60,700 nucleotides of DNA from Clostridioides sp. (GCA_031261505.1 JAISJN010000017.1:1-60700); one strand, 5' to 3'; shown: positions 1 through 8,995, counted from the stretch's first letter. The notes: generated from the letters alone by a model not told the origin. Program-made: numbers and translations.

Positions 1-116
<116 letters not shown>

Positions 117-387
117 TAATCTTGTTTTTATTGTAAATTTTTATTAAATAGAAGGTTTAAAGGTCTATAAGCTAAAGAGCTTGTGGATTTTTTAATTGCA
201 ATTAAAAACTCACTATTTTAAGGTCGGGTTCAAAGATAGCGCAAATCAATATCTTTTTCCAAAAAAAATTAAAAAATATTATGAATACTGTATTATTTGA
301 AGAAAAATCGGATATAATTGAGGTATATATTAGTCGAAGCAATACGATCAACAGGATTTAAATTTTCATCGCAAGATAAGTTGTTTT
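117..387. other. Intergenic region after the rRNA operon
   Basis: No coding region is supported. It holds a perfect 20-bp AT-rich palindrome at 189-208 (centre ATTGCAAT) just after a short AAGCT/AGCTT stem, which could end rRNA transcription. The rest is A/T-rich sequence with no recognisable motif. Confidence 0.5.
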
Positions 388-489
388 ATAACTTGAGACA
401 AATGTCCCCACCTCTATAGGTGGCGGGCATAAATCTCATTTCAGTGGGGGTTGAAATCCCCCACTGAAAGCGTTGAATCATCATTTAAT
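388..489 (+). repeat. Two-hairpin dispersed repeat, copy R1 (near consensus)
   Basis: This copy best represents the family. The left edge is ATAACTTGAGACAAATG. Hairpin 1 pairs the GAGACAAATG side with CATAAATCTC around an ACCTCTATAGGTGG core. Hairpin 2 is CAGTGGGGG, loop TTGAAAT, CCCCCACTG. The right edge is GCGTTGAATCATCATTTAAT. The copy ends just before the ribosome-binding site of the hydrolase gene, so it should be in that gene's leader. No target duplication is obvious. Confidence 0.85.
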
Positions 490-506
490 AACTAGGGGGG
501 ATATTG

Positions 507-1604
507 ATGGCGTTAATGGTATTGGGAATCACATTTATTATTTTAATTATTGCGGCAGGTATGTATGTGTATAGAAACTTGAATTATGATAAGAATGTTA
601 ACTCGATTATTAGAAAAGCAGGATTTGTAGATATGAGGGCTACCTTGCCAGATGGAACGATTTTAAATTATGGAGAATGCTTGAGGGCGGGAAGGGATGA
701 CAATAAAACACCCTTGCTACTGATACACGGTCATCAGAGCGATTGGAAGGATTATTACAAAGTTATCTCAGCACTGACCCGTAAATACCGAGTGTACGCT
801 GTTGATTGCCATGGTCACGGAAAGTCGAGCAAGGATGTCGGAAAATATACGGCAAAGTCAATGGGTGAGGATTTTATATGGTTTATAGAAAATGTAATAA
901 AACAACCGGTTGTAGTATCTGGACATTCGATGGGTGGGCTAATTGCAGCTTGGTTAGCAGATAATTCACCTGAAAACGTGATTGGATTAGTGATTGAAGA
1001 TGCACCGTTTTTTTCTACACAAGTACATAGGATAAAGGGGACTTTCGCTTGGATTGATGGATTTGAAGTGATTCATAAATTTCTAAATCAAGGTGAAGAG
1101 AGAAATTACACAAATTACTATCTAGAGAACTGCTATGTTCAGAAGTATTTTAAAAAGAGATGGGCAGGTATTAAGAAGTGCGCGCGAAATTACATGAATC
1201 GCCATCCGGATAGACTGGTCAGGATATATTATCTTCCACCGTCGATAAACAGAGCTTTTGGCTTGACATCTGGACCATATGACCTACATTTTGGAGATAA
1301 ATTTTACGATGGATCGTGGTTTGAGGATTTTGATCAAGAGAGTACTTTGGAGGGAATAGCTTGTCCTGCCATTTTAATCCACACGAGTTGGTGCTATTCG
1401 AAAGAAGGAATCTTGTTAGGTGCCATGGATGAAAAAGATGCTAAGAAAGTCAGCGAATTGATGGGGCTTGAATATCACCTTGATGTAAACTCGGGGCATG
1501 ACTTTCATTATGATAAGCCTAAAGACTTTGTAAAGATTTTACTTAAATTCAACGATAGCATTGTTAAGACAAATGATGTGCGAACAAAGTTGTTTAAAAT
1601 TTAA
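507..1604 (+). CDS. Membrane-anchored alpha/beta hydrolase
   Basis: A 365-residue protein. Residues 1-22 form one hydrophobic N-terminal anchor, followed by an alpha/beta-hydrolase domain. The oxyanion-hole region HGHQSDW is at about 74-80, the nucleophile elbow GHSMGG places Ser141 as the catalytic serine, and the C-terminal SGHDFH (about 335) supplies the His. The ATG at 507 is chosen because GGGGGG ends 6 bases upstream; the TTG just before it is too close. The substrate is unknown; lipase, esterase or lysophospholipase are all possible. It stands alone between repeat R1 and the rpsF promoter. Confidence 0.85.
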   Translation: MALMVLGITFIILIIAAGMYVYRNLNYDKNVNSIIRKAGFVDMRATLPDGTILNYGECLRAGRDDNKTPLLLIHGHQSDWKDYYKVISALTRKYRVYAVDCHGHGKSSKDVGKYTAKSMGEDFIWFIENVIKQPVVVSGHSMGGLIAAWLADNSPENVIGLVIEDAPFFSTQVHRIKGTFAWIDGFEVIHKFLNQGEERNYTNYYLENCYVQKYFKKRWAGIKKCARNYMNRHPDRLVRIYYLPPSINRAFGLTSGPYDLHFGDKFYDGSWFEDFDQESTLEGIACPAILIHTSWCYSKEGILLGAMDEKDAKKVSELMGLEYHLDVNSGHDFHYDKPKDFVKILLKFNDSIVKTNDVRTKLFKI

Positions 1605-1639
1605 CTATTTGTATCTGATGTTTAAAATTTAAAAATGAC

Positions 1640-1668
1640 TTGACTAAAGCATCACAGTCTGATAAGAT
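1640..1668 (+). promoter_or_regulatory. Promoter of the rpsF-ssb-rpsR operon
   Basis: TTGACT at 1640-1645 and TAAGAT at 1663-1668 are separated by 17 bases. The following leader of about 100 bases folds into an AGAGAA/TTCTCT stem and a GCTCT-GAATA-AGAGC hairpin (about 1733-1747). Autoregulation by S6:S18 binding to this leader is known in other bacteria, but I cannot see the usual CCG bulge here, so that remains a guess. Confidence 0.65.
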
Positions 1669-1774
1669 GGATAGGTATGAGATAAAGTCTTATAATTAGA
1701 GAATGTAACAGACAGATGATGCGTTCTCTCTCTGCTCTGAATAAGAGCCATTAGTCCAAAGGGAGGTGAAATGA

Positions 1775-2056
1775 ATGAAAAATTATGAATTAATTTACGT
1801 AGTAAAGCCAAACGCTGAAGAAGACGTTAAAGAGGCTGTACTAAACAAAATCAAAGATGTTGTTGGAACAAACGGAGAAGTTGGTAAAGTTGATACTTGG
1901 GGAAACAAGAAATTAGCATACCCAATCCAAAAATTCACTGAAGGATACTATGTACTAGTAAACTTCCAGTCTGGAATAGATGTTCCTAAAGAAATAGACA
2001 GAAACTTAAAGATAAACGAAAACGTAATAAGACATATGATAGTTGCTAACGACTAG
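1775..2056 (+). CDS. rpsF: 30S ribosomal protein S6
   Basis: 93 residues, the usual length of bacterial S6. It opens MKNYELIYVVKPN and carries the family segment WGNKKLAYPIQK. S6 binds S18 and 16S rRNA in the small-subunit platform. It has a strong GGGAGGTG site and is the first gene of the classic rpsF-ssb-rpsR operon, which pairs ribosomal proteins with the single-strand-binding protein. Confidence 0.97.
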   Translation: MKNYELIYVVKPNAEEDVKEAVLNKIKDVVGTNGEVGKVDTWGNKKLAYPIQKFTEGYYVLVNFQSGIDVPKEIDRNLKINENVIRHMIVAND

Positions 2057-2092
2057 TAATATAAAATTTATTATGTATAGGTGGTGTTTTTG

Positions 2093-2548
2093 ATGAACAA
2101 TGTAACGTTAGTTGGAAGATTAACTAAGGATCCAGAGTTAAAATACATACCTGGAACTGGAACACCAGTGGCAACATTTACAATTGCTATAGATAGAGAT
2201 TACACAAAAAAAGACGGGACTAGAGAGACAGATTTCATCCCAGTCGAAGTTATGGGTAAGAGTGCAGAGTTCTGTGCAAACTACGTAACTAAGGGTAGAC
2301 TCGTAGCAATTCAAGGTCAGATCAGGGTTGATAATTATACAAACCAATCTGGAGAAAAAAGAACATTTACTAAAGTGAGTACAAGAGCTGTACAGGCTTT
2401 AGATAGAGGAAAAGATAGATCAGACACTGCTTCGTACGGAAGTGGAGCAGGTCAGTTTGAGCCGAGCTTTGAGCCAAGTTTCCAGCCTCAACAGAATCTT
2501 GACCCTCAAGGTTTCCAAGCTATAGATGACGATGATATACCTTTTTAG
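2093..2548 (+). CDS. ssb: Single-stranded DNA-binding protein
   Basis: 151 residues from the ATG at 2093, which follows AGGTGG by about eight bases; an earlier GTG would add four residues not typical of the family. The OB fold (about 1-105) starts MNNVTLVGRLTKDPELKY. A Gln/Ser/Phe-rich linker follows, and the acidic tip DDDIPF is the partner-binding tail used to recruit repair and replication proteins. It lies between rpsF and rpsR, as in most Firmicutes. Confidence 0.97.
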   Translation: MNNVTLVGRLTKDPELKYIPGTGTPVATFTIAIDRDYTKKDGTRETDFIPVEVMGKSAEFCANYVTKGRLVAIQGQIRVDNYTNQSGEKRTFTKVSTRAVQALDRGKDRSDTASYGSGAGQFEPSFEPSFQPQQNLDPQGFQAIDDDDIPF

Positions 2549-2592
2549 GTAGATCGGAATCGTAAACAATTAAGAAAAGGAGGAAAACCACT

Positions 2593-2820
2593 ATGATGAA
2601 CAAAAAAAGACGTAAGAAAAAAAGAGTTTGTCAGTTCTGTGCTGATAAAAACGCTAAAATAGATTACAAGAATTCAGGAAGATTACAAAAGTATATAACT
2701 GAAAGAGGTAAAATATTACCAAGAAGAATTTCAGGAACATGTGCTAAACATCAAAGAGAATTAACTGTAGCTATAAAGAGAGCTAGAAATATAGCTCTTC
2801 TACCTTACACATTAGACTAA
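2593..2820 (+). CDS. rpsR: 30S ribosomal protein S18
   Basis: 75 residues, basic, with the S18 core ([28 protein letters not shown]). It keeps a CQFC pair and a CAKHQ segment, so it is the zinc-binding (C+) form of S18. AAAAGGAGGA precedes the first ATG. It is the last gene of the operon and is followed at once by a terminator. Confidence 0.97.
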   Translation: MMNKKRRKKKRVCQFCADKNAKIDYKNSGRLQKYITERGKILPRRISGTCAKHQRELTVAIKRARNIALLPYTLD

Positions 2821-2827
2821 GGAATTC

Positions 2828-2859
2828 AGAGCTGTTGCATTTTGCAATAGCTCTTTTTT
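2828..2859 (+). terminator. Rho-independent terminator of the rpsF operon
   Basis: AGAGCT-G-TTGC, a four-base loop, GCAA-T-AGCTCT, then a run of T. It starts 8 bases after the rpsR stop codon. Confidence 0.9.
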
Positions 2860-3136
2860 AATGCAAGGATTTCAAATGCGAATGTTTCAAATTAGATAGT
2901 AGTATTAGACTAAGTTCAGTAATCTCCAGAATAGTTTCAATTACGAAGATTTTAATTTATATATTTTAATTTCTATATCAATGATTGGGGTGGAGATTCG
3001 AAAGATGTGATTGGCATTTTGATATGAAATAAAGTGAGCGCAGAACTCTACGGAGCGTTTGTTGTACGGAATCACGTATACAGTTATAATTAAAGAAGAT
3101 ATCAAAACCATTATGTATAAATGAGCAGGAGGGAAT
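2860..3136. other. Intergenic region, no gene seen
   Basis: About 275 bases of A/T-rich sequence. A near-direct repeat of TTTCAAAT (around 2869-2894) and a GGAGG site just before 3137 are the only recognisable elements. No open frame of convincing quality on either strand. Confidence 0.4.
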
Positions 3137-3355
3137 ATGAAGAAAATTAAATTTTATAGATGCTCTGAATGCGGCAATATATTGACAGCGACAGGGGAAG
3201 CGGAAATTTCTTGTTGCGGTAGAAAATTAAATCAGCTGATCGCAAATAAATGTGATCCTGAACACGAGTTAAAGGTAGAGGAAATAGACGATGAGCACTA
3301 TATTTCGATGCAACATGAAATGAGCAAAGAACACTATATAGCATTTGTGGCATAA
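3137..3355 (+). pseudogene. Desulfoferrodoxin/superoxide-reductase-like domain, 3'-truncated
   Basis: 72 residues matching the start and middle of the small SOR-like domain found alone or at the C terminus of some clostridial XRE regulators: FYRCSECGN, SCCGRKL, then the iron-ligand region EHEL ... HEMSKEHYIAFVA. Family members continue for some 40 residues, including the Cys/His pair that completes the Fe(His)4Cys site. Here the frame ends five residues after EHYI because the right half of a dispersed repeat begins there, supplying the TAA. The domain should not bind the catalytic iron normally. It has its own GGAGGG site, so a short product may still be made. Confidence 0.7.
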
Positions 3356-3410
3356 ATCTCATTTAAGTTGGGGATTTCAACCCCACTTAAAGCGTTGAAT
3401 CACCATTTAA
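3351..3410 (+). repeat. Two-hairpin repeat, right half only, copy R9
   Basis: It begins inside hairpin 1 (CATAAATCTCATTT), continues through a perfect hairpin 2 (TAAGTGGGG-type stem around ATTTCAA) and the standard right edge GCGTTGAATCACCATTTAA. The loop reads ATTTCAA where other copies read TTGAAAT, its reverse complement. It truncates the SOR-like gene. Confidence 0.8.
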
Positions 3411-3437
3411 ATCCTAAAGTTGGGATTTACATAATAC

Positions 3438-3460
3438 AAAGTCCAGATTTCTGGACTTTT
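3438..3460. terminator. Symmetric hairpin, likely terminator
   Basis: AAAGTCCAG, loop ATTT, CTGGACTTTT: a nine-base stem with A-run and T-run on its two sides, so it could end transcription from either direction. It separates the truncated SOR-like gene from the MazG-like gene. Confidence 0.65.
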
Positions 3461-3582
3461 ATGCGTTGTAAACATCGCAATCATCTCGAATTTAGTCGTT
3501 TTTTCGACCTTATAAATTTACCATATCTTAAAAAATCAACTCCAGTTTGTGTTATAATATAATATATTGAGGAGGGCTGATC

Positions 3583-3903
3583 GTGAAATTTGAAAAAAAC
3601 TCGGAAGTATCGAAAAACGTTAAAATAATTGAATGGATGAAAACCGAAATACTACTAAGCGTAAGTGATCTGTTCAACCTGCTATTTAAAGGAATAAGAC
3701 CGTTAGATGAGGCTATTTCAGATACATTGGCAAATATAATAATGATGACATACCTTCTAGCAAAGAGGATGGGACTCACGTTTACAGAAGTAGACTCAAA
3801 AGTAAAAGAAAAAATAAAAATAGGTATAGAAGAAGACCACAGTGTTGAGAGATGGTATGGAGATTTAACCAACCTTGATAAACATTTGGATAATAGGGAG
3901 TGA
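3583..3903 (+). CDS. MazG-like protein
   Basis: 106 residues, all-alpha, resembling the small MazG-like/MazG-related nucleotide pyrophosphohydrolase family found in clostridia next to DUF2232. The Asp/Glu-rich metal site of classical MazG is only partly visible (LDEAISDTLANI). GTG start behind GAGGAGG, with a TATAAT box at about 3555. It is seven bases from the next gene, so cotranscribed with DUF2232 and probably gdpP. Function by resemblance only. Confidence 0.6.
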   Translation: MKFEKNSEVSKNVKIIEWMKTEILLSVSDLFNLLFKGIRPLDEAISDTLANIIMMTYLLAKRMGLTFTEVDSKVKEKIKIGIEEDHSVERWYGDLTNLDKHLDNRE

Positions 3904-3910
3904 TAAGTAA

Positions 3911-4858
3911 GTGGAATTAAAGATGAGACCGGCTCAAATAGCGAACATGGTTTTTTTAGCTTTGACATTAGCCGTGTTGAGTGTGTATGTACCACTACTT
4001 AGTCTGTTAAACCTATTGATAGTCGTGCCTTACGTAATTGTAGGGGCGAGTAACAACAAGGTATCAGTGCTGACAGTGGCATTTACCTTCGCAATATTAT
4101 TGATTTTCACAGATATTTCGTATGCACTCAACATATGCATAGCCTTTGCCGTGCCAGGAATATTGATAGGAAAGATGATGTACTCAAGTATAAATAAAGA
4201 AGATTCAAATAAATATTCGCCAATATTCTGGGGAACTATCGTATTTATGATAACTCTCGTGATCTATACATTCATAGCACAGAAATTTATGAGTATAGAC
4301 TTGATGGGAGATATGACTAAGACAATCAAAGAGGCTATGCAATTGTATACCACTGAGCCGACTCTTAAGGATTTGCATCTGTTTGGCGACATGACTACAG
4401 ACGAAATCGTGAAATATTTTACGAACACCATATCGACAATGCTGTTTGCGAGAGGACTTGTCTGGGCAGTAATAGTCTACTATTTAAGTGCATTTGTTAT
4501 AAATAAAAAATTCAAGGCAGAAATAGATTTTCCTAAATTTGCAGAGTTTTACCTACCTGGTCAGACTGTTATAGTAGCTTGTTTGATATATATATTATTC
4601 ATGTTGCTGGACTACGCTGGATTAGGAATAAAGACGGATATAATACTTATGAACCTTGAAATGGTGTTTTACATGCTATTTTTCCTTCAAGGTGTTGCGT
4701 TATACGTCCATTATGTTAAGGCGTGGATTGCAAACAAGAGGAGCAGAACTATATTTATACTGATATTTGTATTACTCTTATTTGGATTTTTAGGAGTTGC
4801 ATTTATAGGAGTGATGGACAGTATAATCAATCTAAGGAAGGTTAGGAGAATATCCTAA
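3911..4858 (+). CDS. DUF2232 (YybS-like) membrane protein
   Basis: 315 residues with about eight hydrophobic segments spread over the whole length. It matches the YybS/DUF2232 family by size, topology and position directly before gdpP, as in Bacillus (yybS-yybT). GTG start. The molecular role of the family is not established; S-component-like transport has been suggested from topology. Confidence 0.75.
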   Translation: MELKMRPAQIANMVFLALTLAVLSVYVPLLSLLNLLIVVPYVIVGASNNKVSVLTVAFTFAILLIFTDISYALNICIAFAVPGILIGKMMYSSINKEDSNKYSPIFWGTIVFMITLVIYTFIAQKFMSIDLMGDMTKTIKEAMQLYTTEPTLKDLHLFGDMTTDEIVKYFTNTISTMLFARGLVWAVIVYYLSAFVINKKFKAEIDFPKFAEFYLPGQTVIVACLIYILFMLLDYAGLGIKTDIILMNLEMVFYMLFFLQGVALYVHYVKAWIANKRSRTIFILIFVLLLFGFLGVAFIGVMDSIINLRKVRRIS

Positions 4859-4908
4859 CTAGGTTTTACAGTGTGTTAAGATTAGAATGATTTAAGCAGG
4901 AGGCCGAA

Positions 4909-7098
4909 ATGGAAAAGAGACCAACGTATAAGGTCAATAAGCCTGAGGTAAATTTCTACCTAGCTACTATAGGAGTGCTCAGTCTCATATTGATTTTCTA
5001 CAACATTTATATAGGGTGTCTGTTTCTTATTGCTTTTCTATGTGCTTTGTTCTACAATTATCGACAAAATCCGTTGAGGATTAAAGCCTGGGATGAGCGT
5101 ATGGAGGGGATTCTCTCTGGAGTAGACGGTACAAGTAAGCAAGCTATAATGAACTTGCCCATACCCCTTTGCATCTTGGAGTTTAATGGAGATATCATTT
5201 GGTACAACAGTAAGTTTAACGACATGATGGACGAGGAAGAACTTTTCAACCGAAATATAGAGAATTTGGTTGATGGGATAAACTTAAGAAAAGTCTTAAA
5301 TGAAAACAAAGAGATGTACACAGATATAGAGTATAAAGGAAGAGAGTACACTATTGTATATAATGTTGTAAAAGAGAACGCAGACCCAGATGACGAAATA
5401 CCTAAAAAGGGTAGATATATAGAGGATGAGGAAGTACTTAAAGCGAGACTAGAAGATAAATTATCTAAGGACAAAGATAGTAAAAAGAAACTAGAAGATA
5501 AATTATCTAAGGATAAAGACAACAAAAAGAAACTAGAGGTCAGTTCAAAAAATAGTAGAAACGACGGAAACAAAGAGAACAGCGTCAAGTACTACATGAT
5601 TCTCTACTGGATAGATAGAACTGATTACCTAAAGATGCAAAAAGACTACAACGACGAGCAAAATGTAATGATGTTGATTCAAATAGACGGATACAACGAG
5701 GTACTTGAAAGCGCTAAGGAAGAGGATCGATCGCTAATAACTATAGATATAGAGAGGGCATTAAACGTCCTCGAGACAAATACAGACTGTGCGATTAAAA
5801 AAACCGCCAGAGATAAGTTCATAGTGACCCTAGGCAAGGCGGAACTGTTGAAGTTAGAGGAAGAAAAATTCTCAGTACTAGATAGGATAAGGGAAATAGA
5901 TAGAGGAAATAGCCTCCCAGTTACTATAAGTATAGGAGTGGGAATGGATGGAAACTCACCTAGAGAAAATCTGGAACTCGCTACAGGAGCGATGGACCTC
6001 GCCCTAGGACGTGGTGGAGACCAGGCGGTGTTAAAAACTACCGACAACTTCATATTCTATGGAGGAAAATCAAAGGCAGTTGAGAAGAAGACCAAGGTCA
6101 AATCTAGGCTAATCGGTCATGCGCTCAGGGAGTTAATCAACCAAAGCGATAGAATTTTGGTAATGGGTCATCAGTATCCAGATATGGATGCCATGGGAGC
6201 AGCCGTTGGAATCTACGATATATGTAAATCTTGTGAGAAGACCGCGCACGTCGTGCTGGACAATTCAAACGAAGCTATCCAGATATTCTTGGATAGAATA
6301 GGCGAACAAGAGTATTACGACGATATGATTATAAATTCAGAAGACGCTATTGAAGGTTGCACTGAGGACACCCTGCTGGTAGTGGTCGACACACATAGAC
6401 CAAATCACACTGAGTGTGAGCAACTTCTAGGTATCTCTAATAAGGTAGTAGTAATAGACCACCATAGAAGAGGGGTAGAGTTTATAGAGGACACAGTCCT
6501 TTTATTCCACGAGATATACGTATCATCTACTTGTGAGATGGTTACGGAACTCGTACAATATATGGAGGGAAACGTCAAGCTCAAAAAACTAACTGCGGAA
6601 GGGTTGTTGGCTGGGATAAACCTAGATACGAAGAACTTCTCCTTTAAGACAGGGGTGAGGACATTTGAGGCAGCATCATACCTAAAGAAGGTAGGTGCGG
6701 ACACAGTAGAAGTCAAGAAATTCTTCAACTCTGATGTCAAGGATTTCATAGTAAAGGCACAGACGATTGAAAATGCAAAGATTATAGATGATAAGATATG
6801 TATAGCATTTACAGAAGTTGAGATGCCAAATATTAATATAGTAATAGCTAAGGTAGCAGATGAACTCCTAAATATCAAAGAAGTAGAGGCCTCGTTCGTA
6901 CTAGCACAAAAAGACGGCAAGGTATTTATAAGTGCGAGGTCGCTGGGAAAGATAAATGTACACGTACTCATGGAGAAACTAGGTGGAGGTGGACACATGG
7001 ACATAGCTGGTGCACAGCTTGAAGATGTGAGCCTAGAAGAAGCAATCGACATGGTCGAAGGAATAATAGGAGAATTTTTAGAGGAGGATGAGAAATAG
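4909..7098 (+). CDS. gdpP: Cyclic-di-AMP phosphodiesterase GdpP
   Basis: 729 residues. Two N-terminal membrane helices (to about 60), a PAS-like domain (about 75-165), a degenerate GGDEF domain (about 235-385, GRGGDQ in place of GGDEF), then DHH and DHHA1 domains. DHH motifs seen: GHQYPDMDAMG near 420, DTHRPNH, IDHHRRG; the DHHA1 motif is GGGGHMDIAGAQ. It hydrolyses c-di-AMP at the membrane. A 14-residue charged unit (LEDKLSKDKD...KKK) is duplicated between PAS and GGDEF, which makes the protein longer than the usual 650-660 residues. The stop is immediately followed by the rplI ATG. Confidence 0.95.
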   Translation: MEKRPTYKVNKPEVNFYLATIGVLSLILIFYNIYIGCLFLIAFLCALFYNYRQNPLRIKAWDERMEGILSGVDGTSKQAIMNLPIPLCILEFNGDIIWYNSKFNDMMDEEELFNRNIENLVDGINLRKVLNENKEMYTDIEYKGREYTIVYNVVKENADPDDEIPKKGRYIEDEEVLKARLEDKLSKDKDSKKKLEDKLSKDKDNKKKLEVSSKNSRNDGNKENSVKYYMILYWIDRTDYLKMQKDYNDEQNVMMLIQIDGYNEVLESAKEEDRSLITIDIERALNVLETNTDCAIKKTARDKFIVTLGKAELLKLEEEKFSVLDRIREIDRGNSLPVTISIGVGMDGNSPRENLELATGAMDLALGRGGDQAVLKTTDNFIFYGGKSKAVEKKTKVKSRLIGHALRELINQSDRILVMGHQYPDMDAMGAAVGIYDICKSCEKTAHVVLDNSNEAIQIFLDRIGEQEYYDDMIINSEDAIEGCTEDTLLVVVDTHRPNHTECEQLLGISNKVVVIDHHRRGVEFIEDTVLLFHEIYVSSTCEMVTELVQYMEGNVKLKKLTAEGLLAGINLDTKNFSFKTGVRTFEAASYLKKVGADTVEVKKFFNSDVKDFIVKAQTIENAKIIDDKICIAFTEVEMPNINIVIAKVADELLNIKEVEASFVLAQKDGKVFISARSLGKINVHVLMEKLGGGGHMDIAGAQLEDVSLEEAIDMVEGIIGEFLEEDEK
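5449..5532 (+). repeat. In-frame 42-bp tandem duplication in gdpP
   Basis: Two 42-base units (5449-5490 and 5491-5532), nearly identical, encode the doubled 14-residue charged segment in the PAS-GGDEF linker. Being in frame it leaves the catalytic domains untouched. Confidence 0.85.
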
Positions 7099-7548
7099 AT
7101 GAAGGTAATATTGTTAAAGGACGTTAAAGGAACTGGAAAAAAAGGTGAACTTAAAGAAGTAACAGACGGATACGCTAGAAACTTCTTAATCCCTAAGAAG
7201 ATGGCTGTACTTGCAGACAGTACAAATGTAAAAGAATTAGACGAGAAGAATAAATCAAAGGAATTAAAGGCTCAAAAAGAATATGATAATTCAGTGCTAC
7301 TAGGAAAACAAATGGAATCAGTAGTTGTTGAAATATACACAAAGGCTGGAGAAGGCGGAAGATTATTCGGCTCAATAACATCTAAGGATATAGCGGAACA
7401 ACTAAAAAAACAAAAGGGAATAGAAGTAGACAAGAGAAAAATACTTCTTGAAGAACCTATCAAACTACTAGGTACTACTAAGGTAGATATAAAGATACAT
7501 CCAAAGGTAACTACAACTATAAGAGTTGAGGTAAAGGAAAAGAACTAA
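7099..7548 (+). CDS. rplI: 50S ribosomal protein L9
   Basis: 149 residues, normal length. The N-terminal domain starts [18 protein letters not shown] with [13 protein letters not shown]; a long connecting helix leads to the C-terminal domain ([13 protein letters not shown]). Its start codon abuts the gdpP stop, so the two are translationally linked, and dnaB follows by 19 bases. Confidence 0.97.
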   Translation: MKVILLKDVKGTGKKGELKEVTDGYARNFLIPKKMAVLADSTNVKELDEKNKSKELKAQKEYDNSVLLGKQMESVVVEIYTKAGEGGRLFGSITSKDIAEQLKKQKGIEVDKRKILLEEPIKLLGTTKVDIKIHPKVTTTIRVEVKEKN

Positions 7549-7567
7549 GTCTGTGAGGTGAAAAACT

Positions 7568-8896
7568 ATGGACGATTTTACAAATATACCTCCTCACAGC
7601 GTGGAATCCGAGCAGTCTATACTCGGTTCAATTCTACTGGATAAAGATGCGATAATCACCGTGGCTGAAACGATAAAGCCCGGTGATTTTTACAAAGAGG
7701 CCCACAAGGTAATCTACGAGGCAATGCTGTCTTTAAATGCAGAAAATGAACCGATAGACATGATCACCCTCGCCGAGGAACTCAAAAAAAGAGGAAAATT
7801 AAATGAAATAGGTGGAGTGGTCTACTTGACCAGTCTATCTACAATAGTTCCGACGACATCGAACGTAAAATACTACGTGGATATAGTAAAAGAGAAATCA
7901 GTCTTGAGGCAGTTGATAAAGGCATCAAACGACATTATAAGCCTAGGATATGATAAGTCCACGAAAGTGGCAGACGTATTAGACGAGGCGGAGAAGAAGA
8001 TATTTGACATATCTCAGGAGAAGATGAGTGACGACTTTATGCCTATAGATCAAGTCCTCATCGACGCCTACGATATGATAGAGCAACTCTACACAGACAA
8101 GAGCGATGTGACAGGAGTAACAACAGGATTTAAGGATTTAAATAGAAAGATGAATGGATTCCAAAGGACGGATCTAGTGCTCATAGCTGCCAGACCAGCC
8201 ATGGGGAAGACGGCATTTTCGCTAAATCTAGTTCAAAATGCAGCTATAAAGGGAAATGCCTCGGTGGCAGTATTCAGCCTAGAAATGTCGAAGGAACAAC
8301 TTGTACAGCGCCTCCTATCATCTCAGTCGAGCGTAGAGCTAAAGAAGATAAACACAGGTACTCTAAGCGACACAGATTGGCCAAGGCTGATAGATGCGAT
8401 GGCAGTGCTATCTGGGACTAAAATATACATCGACGATACCCCAGGTATAAAAATATCAGAACTTAGATCAAAATGTAGAAAATTAAAGATAGAAAGCGGA
8501 CTTGATATGGTGCTTATCGACTACCTTCAACTAATGGAAGGCGATGGTAAGGCGGAGAGCAGACAACAGGAAATAGCTAAGATTTCAAGATCTTTGAAAA
8601 TACTTGCGAAGGAACTGAACTGTCCCGTTATAGCGCTATCTCAGCTATCTCGTGCTCCAGAGCAAAGGGCTGACCACAGGCCTATGCTCTCGGATTTAAG
8701 AGAATCTGGCTCTATCGAACAGGATGCCGATATAGTAATGTTCCTATACAGGGATGAATACTACAATCCAGACTCAGAGAGCAAAAATCTATGTGAGGTT
8801 ATAATTTCCAAGAACAGACACGGTGAAACTGGATCGGTGGAACTAGTTTGGTTGGGTGAAGTACAAAGATTTGGGGACAAGTTAAGAGATTTATAA
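7568..8896 (+). CDS. dnaB: Replicative DNA helicase
   Basis: 442 residues. The N-terminal domain (about 1-150) begins at PPHSVESEQSILGS; the RecA-like domain carries Walker A ARPAMGKT near 207, Walker B LIDYLQLM, and the SRQQEIAKISR and LSDLRESGSIEQDAD motifs. This is the hexameric fork helicase (called DnaC in Bacillus). The stop codon TAA (8894-8896) lies inside the left edge of repeat R2, so the native C terminus may have been changed slightly at insertion. The loader DnaI/DnaC-like protein is encoded at 13081-14073. Confidence 0.97.
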   Translation: MDDFTNIPPHSVESEQSILGSILLDKDAIITVAETIKPGDFYKEAHKVIYEAMLSLNAENEPIDMITLAEELKKRGKLNEIGGVVYLTSLSTIVPTTSNVKYYVDIVKEKSVLRQLIKASNDIISLGYDKSTKVADVLDEAEKKIFDISQEKMSDDFMPIDQVLIDAYDMIEQLYTDKSDVTGVTTGFKDLNRKMNGFQRTDLVLIAARPAMGKTAFSLNLVQNAAIKGNASVAVFSLEMSKEQLVQRLLSSQSSVELKKINTGTLSDTDWPRLIDAMAVLSGTKIYIDDTPGIKISELRSKCRKLKIESGLDMVLIDYLQLMEGDGKAESRQQEIAKISRSLKILAKELNCPVIALSQLSRAPEQRADHRPMLSDLRESGSIEQDADIVMFLYRDEYYNPDSESKNLCEVIISKNRHGETGSVELVWLGEVQRFGDKLRDL

Positions 8897-8995
8897 CTTG
8901 AGATAGATGTCCACCACTTCTACAGGTGGCGGGCACAAATCTCATTTCAGTGTGGGTTGAAATCCCCCACTTAAAGCGTTGAATCATCATTTAAT
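8893..8995 (+). repeat. Two-hairpin repeat, copy R2, at the dnaB stop
   Basis: ATAACTTGAGATAGATG left edge, hairpin 1 with the ACCACTTCTACAGGTGG core, hairpin 2 around GTGGGTTGAAATCCCCCAC, right edge GCGTTGAATCATCATTTAAT. The TAA of ATAAC is the dnaB stop codon. Confidence 0.85.

Noticed and set aside
1670-1774. An S6:S18-binding leader RNA before rpsF
   Set aside because: Hairpins are present but the CCG-containing loop that defines the motif is not seen, so I only mention it under the promoter.
3368-3562. A 64-codon plus-strand frame after the truncated SOR-like gene
   Set aside because: It covers repeat R9 and the hairpin at 3438 and shows no protein-like character.
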